Source: Macrococcoides animalis
GTDB lineage: Bacteria > Bacillota > Bacilli > Staphylococcales > Staphylococcaceae
DNA: 64,000 nt
Assembly (NCBI RefSeq): GCF_047425875.1
Contig: NZ_CP179727.1
Location: forward strand, 434,001-498,000
Direction of reading: 5' to 3'
Part shown: positions 62,588-64,000 of the stretch, in pieces
Layout: the number at the start of each line of letters is the position of its first letter
How positions within the stretch are numbered: position 1 is the stretch's first letter
Made by a program: the position numbers and the translations under genes
Notes under the pieces: model-generated
Told to the model about the DNA's origin: nothing
The model's database searches: none
What the model saw: the letters and a program-made list of their open reading frames with translations, nothing else

Positions 62588-63121
62588 TTAATATTCAGTA
62601 ATTAAATCGTTATTTTTTCTTACTTTAAATTCTCCTTCTGTTTGTGCTGTTAAATAAATAGCACCATAAATCATTTCATGATCTTGACAGCCTAAATGAT
62701 TTGATAGTTCAGGATTAAGCAATGGAGGCTGTGTCTTAATGCAACTACCTATGCCTTCTCCAACCAAAGCTAATGACAAAGTTTGCATAAACCCACCTAC
62801 CGCTAGTACATCTTCGTAGTGCTCTTTTTGACGGCGATCACGAGGTCCGATGACAATTAATATGCCTGCCAAAAGTTTTGTCTTTTCAATAAATGCTGCT
62901 ATTTTTGTATCGTTATTTTTAAAAGCAATATTTGCAAAAGACTCAGCGTATGCTGATAATCGGTCTTTTTTTATCCATAATATTCGCCACGGCTCACGCA
63001 TACCATGATTTGGTGCATAGGTAGCTAGTTCAATTGCACGAACAACCGCTGAATCATCTACAGTTGTATCAATATATTGCTTAATACTTCTTCTTTTTTT
63101 TATTACTGATTGAAATTCCAT
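62588..63121 (-). CDS. Nitroreductase family flavoprotein (possibly NtrA-like)
   Basis: 177 residues. KKRRSIKQY (about 8-16) and APNHGMREPWRILWI are FMN-binding segments, and GIGSCIKTQPPLL follows a helix of the dimer interface. Substrates of the family range from nitroaromatics to flavins and iron chelates. A Fur-like box lies about 20-35 bases before the ATG; in S. aureus a Fur-controlled nitroreductase, NtrA, has been implicated in iron release from siderophores. Orthology to NtrA is inferred, not shown. Confidence 0.85.
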   Translation of the reverse strand: MEFQSVIKKRRSIKQYIDTTVDDSAVVRAIELATYAPNHGMREPWRILWIKKDRLSAYAESFANIAFKNNDTKIAAFIEKTKLLAGILIVIGPRDRRQKEHYEDVLAVGGFMQTLSLALVGEGIGSCIKTQPPLLNPELSNHLGCQDHEMIYGAIYLTAQTEGEFKVRKNNDLITEY

Positions 63122-63122
63122 A

Positions 63123-63174
63123 ATAAAAGCCTCCCCTTAATTGATAAGCATTATCAATTATATAGGAGAGGCAA
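63123..63174 (-). terminator. Hairpin between aroD and the nitroreductase
   Basis: On the minus strand GCCTC...GAGGC enclose TTGATAATGCTTATCAA and are followed by TTTTATT. The 3' arm contains the GGGGAGG ribosome site of the nitroreductase, so the same structure may end aroD transcripts and mask translation of the next gene. Confidence 0.55.
63142..63156. promoter_or_regulatory. Fur-like box upstream of the nitroreductase
   Basis: On the minus strand TGATAAT-G-CTTATCA differs in one base from the 7-1-7 Fur consensus TGATAAT-N-ATTATCA. It lies 21-35 bases upstream of the start codon, within the spacer to aroD. Confidence 0.6.
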
Positions 63175-63185
63175 TTATTTGTAAA

Positions 63186-63914
63186 TTATGATTTATATAA
63201 GGCTATTTGATTATGTAAATCCTTAATGTGAATTTGACCAGGTGCTACAGGCATACCTACATAGCCAAACGTCATAGAAGAACCGAAAATGCCACATGCA
63301 ACACGCGTAATTCTGCCGATTTCTTCCATTGCAATCCCTATAATATTTAAATTACAGTTTTGCTTCGTCTCATAGACTGCTGACATTAGATTTAATACAT
63401 CTTTGCCATCATGTGGTTTTACTGCTAGTTTACAGTAATCTGCATTCAATTGAATCATACGACTATAAATGGCCATCATATCTTTAATGCGGGGTGTAAA
63501 TTCATATTCATGATGACTGACTAACACTAAAATATTATTCGCACGTGCTAACTCTATTAGTTTATTCATATAATCTTCATAGATCATCAATTCTAAATCA
63601 ATAATGTCACATAACTTTTTCTCAATAACAGTCTTACATAACTCATAATATTTATCCATTGTAATTTTAGTTTTTCCATTAATATCCTCTGTACGATAAG
63701 TAAATAAAATTTGTTTCGATGGCAACCTATCCTTGATAAATTGAATTTCAGATTCATAGAAATCAATAGAAGCATCAACTAAATCTGCACGATATTCTAC
63801 GACATCAAAAAAATCAATATATTGTGTTGCTTCTGAAATGATTGCTTGATTCGCATTTTGAACATCTGATAATGTTAATATTACCTTTGGAATTGTACTG
63901 TTTATTTCTGTCAA
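63186..63914 (-). CDS. aroD: 3-dehydroquinate dehydratase, type I
   Basis: 242 residues from a TTG codon with GAGGAGG 8 bases upstream. FFDVVEYRADLVD contains the substrate Glu and Arg, VSHHEYEFTP the catalytic His, and YCKLAVKPHD the Schiff-base lysine. It converts 3-dehydroquinate to dehydroshikimate in aromatic amino acid synthesis. Confidence 0.95.
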   Translation of the reverse strand: MTEINSTIPKVILTLSDVQNANQAIISEATQYIDFFDVVEYRADLVDASIDFYESEIQFIKDRLPSKQILFTYRTEDINGKTKITMDKYYELCKTVIEKKLCDIIDLELMIYEDYMNKLIELARANNILVLVSHHEYEFTPRIKDMMAIYSRMIQLNADYCKLAVKPHDGKDVLNLMSAVYETKQNCNLNIIGIAMEEIGRITRVACGIFGSSMTFGYVGMPVAPGQIHIKDLHNQIALYKS

Positions 63915-63957
63915 AATGAGTCCTCCTCTTTATAATCCAATAATAACAGTGAAAGTA

Positions 63958-63966
63958 TGGTAAAAT
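63958..63966 (+). promoter_or_regulatory. Extended -10 promoter of a gene leaving the window
   Basis: TGGTAAAAT fits TGnTATAAT with one mismatch. AAAGGTG follows at 63969-63975, and a TTG at 63986 could begin a plus-strand gene that runs off the right end; too little remains to identify it. Confidence 0.4.
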
Positions 63967-64000
63967 AGAAAGGTGCTGTTAATTATTGAACAATGTCTTA

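Noticed and set aside
63986..64000. Start of a plus-strand gene at the right end (TTG with AAAGGTG upstream)
   Set aside because: Only five codons remain in the window, so neither the start nor the identity can be supported.
1..64000. CRISPR arrays, tRNA or rRNA genes, insertion sequences, prophage
   Set aside because: Reading through the spacers showed no regularly spaced repeats, cloverleaf-like segments or transposase or integrase motifs.

Overview
The window is an AT-rich (roughly one-third G+C), densely coded chromosomal segment of a Firmicute of the family Staphylococcaceae. The evidence is the gene content and order: CoA-disulfide reductase, addA-addB, two signal peptidase I paralogs, pgi, argGH, gudB-rocD, a seven-gene mnh Na+/H+ antiporter operon, ndh, and suf genes in the order CDSUB next to metNIQ. 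Many small genes also match the yui/yut/yuz/yun/yus blocks of Bacillus. Some details differ from what I know of S. aureus: rocA sits beside rocD, bioB stands alone, and an ica-like operon carries a GGDEF gene. These suggest a deeper-branching relative such as the sciuri/Mammaliicoccus group or Macrococcus, but the species cannot be fixed by eye. I saw no rRNA, tRNA, insertion sequence, prophage or CRISPR array. No stretch of more than about 300 bases lacks a gene.

Layout. 1-3.2 kb: tail of CoA-disulfide reductase, a membrane-anchored GH13-like protein whose catalytic motifs look lost, a YisL-type membrane protein and an FAH-family hydrolase. 3.3-14.3 kb: an unknown membrane protein coupled to addA, addB, spsB, spsA, a TVP38-like protein and pgi. 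14.3-22.7 kb: argGH, an iron-dependent alcohol dehydrogenase, then gudB, rocD and rocA, so arginine synthesis and the ornithine/P5C/glutamate route lie side by side with candidate cre and Arg boxes. 22.8-24.9 kb: small conserved genes, ppiB and kapB. 25.0-30.7 kb: mnhABCDEFG. 30.7-34.5 kb: a five-gene operon of a GGDEF protein, icaA-, icaD- and icaB-like genes and a thioesterase, without icaC or icaR. 34.8-41.6 kb: a YuiF-type transporter, an unknown 339-residue protein, two NDH-2-like flavoproteins, a NUDIX hydrolase and Fe-S/thiol accessory genes. 41.7-51.8 kb: nfu, bioB with a BirA-type operator, a yutE-nagD-hydroxyacid dehydrogenase operon, lipA-yutD, a yunF-yunE-yunD operon and a FetAB-type ABC pair. 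51.9-57.1 kb: sufCDSUB. 57.4-64 kb: metNIQ under an S-box (SAM-I) riboswitch, yusE/yusF/gcvH/ArsC-like genes, a thioredoxin-like protein, a nitroreductase with a Fur-like box, and aroD.

Themes. Fe-S cluster biogenesis (SUF, SufA-like, Nfu) sits near users of clusters (BioB, LipA, AddB). Redox and ion energetics are represented by Ndh and Mnh, with a good Rex-like operator upstream of ndh. Candidate CcpA sites occur near gudB and pgi. Most convergent gene pairs share a bidirectional hairpin terminator, several of which include the stop codon.

The most interesting locus is the GGDEF-icaA-icaD-icaB operon: a putative c-di-GMP enzyme transcribed with a poly-N-acetylglucosamine-type synthase. It suggests c-di-GMP control of the polysaccharide in a family where the classical ica operon is controlled otherwise. 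I cannot exclude that this arrangement has already been described.
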